This document shows positions 5,950-7,722 of a stretch of 7,722 nucleotides of DNA, one piece after another. Position 1 is the first letter of the stretch, and every line of letters starts with the position of its first letter. Made by a program: the position numbers and the translations under genes. Origin of the DNA: Candidatus Eiseniibacteriota bacterium (lineage in GTDB: Bacteria > Joyebacterota > Joyebacteria > Joyebacterales > Joyebacteraceae); NCBI GenBank assembly GCA_030609605.1, contig JAUWBY010000100.1:1-7722 (forward strand), written 5' to 3'. Under the pieces are notes generated by a model. It was not told the origin of the DNA, ran no database searches, and saw nothing but the letters and a program-made list of their open reading frames with translations.

Positions 5950-7187
5950 TGTTCCCTCCCCCGCTTCCGTGTCACCTCTCCCACGGTGCCATCGAACCAG
6001 CCGTCGGCAACCGTTACCCTAACCCCACTACCCACACTAACATCATCGACGGACCGCACGGGCTTGAGCGACGGCAGCACTCCGACGGCGGCGTAGCCGC
6101 GCGCCATGATGTGCGCAGGATCCGATAGTCGCAAGCCGGTCCGTAGACGCTCAAGCTCCCCCGTCGCCCGCTCCAGGCAGACACCGGCAGCCGCTCCCAA
6201 CCGTCTCTCCAGATCATCCACGGTCTGCGACAGGCGCTCAACAAACGCTGCAGGGAGCCTGAACCCATAGGCGGTCCGCAGCACCCTCAACCTGTCCGAC
6301 AGTCTGTCTGTTGTGAACTTGACGGCGATCTCCAGTCTGACCGCCAGACGTTCTATCTCGCGCGCCAGATCAGCGCGATCGCGAACCACGATCTCTCCAG
6401 CGCTCGAGGGTGTCGCCGCACGCACGTCTGCCACGAAGTCGCTTATCGTGAAGTCCACCTCGTGCCCCACAGCGGAAACGATCGGCGTTACGCAGGCGAA
6501 GATGGCTCGCGCGACCGACTCGTCATTGAAGGCCCAGAGATCCTCCAGCGACCCACCTCCCCTTCCAACAATGATGACCTCCGCTTCACCCCATGCATCA
6601 ACGGCCTCAATGGCCGCAACGATCTCAGGGACCGCGTCGGCGCCTTGAACGCGAGTCGGCACGACAACCAGGCTGGTCAGCGGATACCGCGCCCCCACGA
6701 CGCGGATCACGTCACGCACGGCAGCACCGGTTGGAGACGTGACAACGGCCACGGTCTTCGGAAACTGGGGCAACGGCTTCTTCGCTGAGCTGTCGAACAG
6801 CCCCTCCTCCTGCAGCCTGCGCTTGAGCTTCTCGTAGGCTGCCGCGAGCGCCCCCACACCGGCCGGCCTCATCTCTTCGACATACAACTGGTATTTCCCA
6901 GCGGGCTCGTAGACTTTGATGCCACCCCAGGCAACGATCTTCATCCCATCTTCCGGGACAAAGGGCAGCCTGGTGTTCTTGTGCTTGAACATGATGGACG
7001 AGAGTCGACTGCCCTCGTCTTTCAATGTGAAGTACATGTGCCCTGAGCTGTGGTGAACGAAATTGGAGATCTCACCTTCTACCCAGAAGAGGGAAAGCGA
7101 TGATTCGAGCACGGACTTCACCATCGTCGTCACCTGGCTCACAGTGAGGACTCTGTTCTCCTGCTCGCGTTCCAAATCCATCTCCAT
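5946..7187 (-). CDS. xseA: Exodeoxyribonuclease VII large subunit
   Basis: This is the catalytic subunit of exonuclease VII, 413 residues from the chosen start. It opens with the nucleic-acid-binding OB-fold region: LTVSQVTTMVK, FWVEGEISNF, SGHMYFTLKD and YEPAGKYQLYVEEMRPAG (about residues 14-110). Then comes the catalytic domain with TSPTGAAVRDV (150-160), VGRGGGSLEDLWAFNDE (207-223) and SAVGHEVDFTISDFVADVRA (238-257, with Asp245 and Asp250). A long helical, probably coiled-coil stretch (about 265-350) follows, then a C-terminal segment with ARGYAAV. All family landmarks are present and the length is close to normal. ATG 7187 is used, with GAGG 9 bases upstream. GTG 7190 (GAGG at 6 bases) and TTG 7202 (overlapping the folD stop as TTGA) are plausible alternatives and differ only in a few N-terminal residues. 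Confidence 0.97.
   Translation of the reverse strand: MEMDLEREQENRVLTVSQVTTMVKSVLESSLSLFWVEGEISNFVHHSSGHMYFTLKDEGSRLSSIMFKHKNTRLPFVPEDGMKIVAWGGIKVYEPAGKYQLYVEEMRPAGVGALAAAYEKLKRRLQEEGLFDSSAKKPLPQFPKTVAVVTSPTGAAVRDVIRVVGARYPLTSLVVVPTRVQGADAVPEIVAAIEAVDAWGEAEVIIVGRGGGSLEDLWAFNDESVARAIFACVTPIVSAVGHEVDFTISDFVADVRAATPSSAGEIVVRDRADLAREIERLAVRLEIAVKFTTDRLSDRLRVLRTAYGFRLPAAFVERLSQTVDDLERRLGAAAGVCLERATGELERLRTGLRLSDPAHIMARGYAAVGVLPSLKPVRSVDDVSVGSGVRVTVADGWFDGTVGEVTRKRGREH
5955..5959 (-). promoter_or_regulatory. Ribosome binding site deciding the TTG start of xseB
   Basis: GGAGG on the minus strand lies 5 bases before TTG 5949, inside the last codons of xseA. It supports the non-ATG start and the TTGA overlap with the xseA stop codon. 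Confidence 0.7.
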
Positions 7188-7198
7188 CACGGGGAACC

Positions 7199-7722
7199 TC
7201 AAGAGGCCTTGGTATCGGTTCGCATCGCGGCGTCAACAGTGTTGAGCAGGAGAAGGGAAGTGGTCAGTGTCCCCACACCTCCGGGAACAGGGGTAATGGC
7301 GGCGGCGATGCCGAGCGCCTCATCGAACGCCACATCTCCCACCACCCTGTGTCCTCGCTCCGATGACGCATCGTCTATGCGGTTCACTCCCACATCCACG
7401 ACGACAACTCCATCTGCCAGCATATTCCCGCGGATCGCCTCGGGAACACCCATCGCTGCAACAAGGATGTCCGCCGCCCTCGTGTGGGCCGAAAGATCAC
7501 GCGTCCGAGTGTGACAGACTGTGACAGTCGCATTCGCGTTGTCAGCCTTTCTCAGGAGCATGTTCGCCAAGGGGCGACCAACAACCGGACTTCTGCCGAC
7601 GATGACCACGTGCTGGCCGCTGATCTCGATCCCGGATCGAACGAGCATCTCGACAACGGCCTGTGCCGTGCACGGCGCATAGGCCGAACGTCCCGCGACG
7701 AGGAGTCCCAGATTTCTCACGG
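7199..7722 (-). CDS. folD: Methylenetetrahydrofolate dehydrogenase / methenyltetrahydrofolate cyclohydrolase (3' part, cut by window edge)
   Basis: Only the C-terminal 174 or so residues are visible. The N-terminal part, with the catalytic Tyr and Lys, lies beyond the right edge. The visible part has NLGLLVAGR, APCTAQAVVEML (usual form PCTPxGxxxLL), the nucleotide-binding VVIVGRSPVVGRPLANMLL, VTVCHTRTRDL, ADILVAAMGVPE, VVVDVGVNRID, VGDVAFDEA and ITPVPGGVGTLTTSLLLLNT. These are the characteristic segments of bifunctional FolD, a cytoplasmic enzyme that interconverts 5,10-methylene-, methenyl- and 10-formyl-tetrahydrofolate using NADP(H). The GTG at 7720 is not treated as the start, because the family needs over 100 more residues upstream. 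It is the first visible gene of the operon and its TGA stop abuts or overlaps xseA. Confidence 0.96.
   Translation of the reverse strand, partial: VRNLGLLVAGRSAYAPCTAQAVVEMLVRSGIEISGQHVVIVGRSPVVGRPLANMLLRKADNANATVTVCHTRTRDLSAHTRAADILVAAMGVPEAIRGNMLADGVVVVDVGVNRIDDASSERGHRVVGDVAFDEALGIAAAITPVPGGVGTLTTSLLLLNTVDAAMRTDTKAS

Noticed and set aside
1..7722. Mobile elements, CRISPR array, toxin-antitoxin, phage-defence genes or attachment repeat at the tRNA
   Set aside because: Apart from the spacer at 113-220 the window is filled by conserved genes and the tRNA. No direct repeat of the tRNA 3' end, integrase or spaced repeats were seen.

Overview
This window carries a densely packed bacterial operon on the minus strand, entered part-way through its first visible gene. 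Read in the direction of transcription (from high to low coordinates), the order is folD (partial, running off the right edge), xseA, xseB, ispA, dxs, nadK, a pgsA-like CDP-alcohol phosphatidyltransferase gene, a DUF362 double-cluster ferredoxin gene and a tRNA-Arg(CCG). After a spacer of about 108 bases comes the first 37 codons of a separate gene for a secreted protein, which runs off the left edge. No gene on the plus strand is supported.

The DNA is moderately GC-rich. The folD-xseA-xseB-ispA-dxs-nadK order is a common bacterial housekeeping arrangement. The MEP pathway enzyme Dxs, strong GGAGG-type ribosome sites and GTG/TTG starts fit a bacterium. The DUF362 ferredoxin family is common in anaerobes and in many uncultured lineages. 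The window holds no taxonomic marker good enough to name a phylum.

Functionally, FolD makes and uses NADP(H) in one-carbon metabolism, NadK makes NADP+, Dxs opens the MEP isoprenoid pathway, and IspA condenses its C5 products into farnesyl diphosphate. XseA and XseB form exonuclease VII. The pgsA-like protein is a membrane phospholipid head-group enzyme. The DUF362 protein has two [4Fe-4S] ferredoxin motifs and may move electrons, but its partner is unknown.

The genes are joined by 4-base overlaps (TTGA, ATGA), a direct TAG-ATG abutment, or gaps of at most a few tens of bases, so translational coupling is likely. The most notable local feature is at the downstream end: the DUF362 reading frame runs 23 bases into the tRNA-Arg gene and takes its stop codon from the tRNA D-loop. 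A hairpin lies just past the tRNA 3' end. No mobile element, CRISPR array or obviously new multi-gene system is visible. This is mostly conserved core metabolism.
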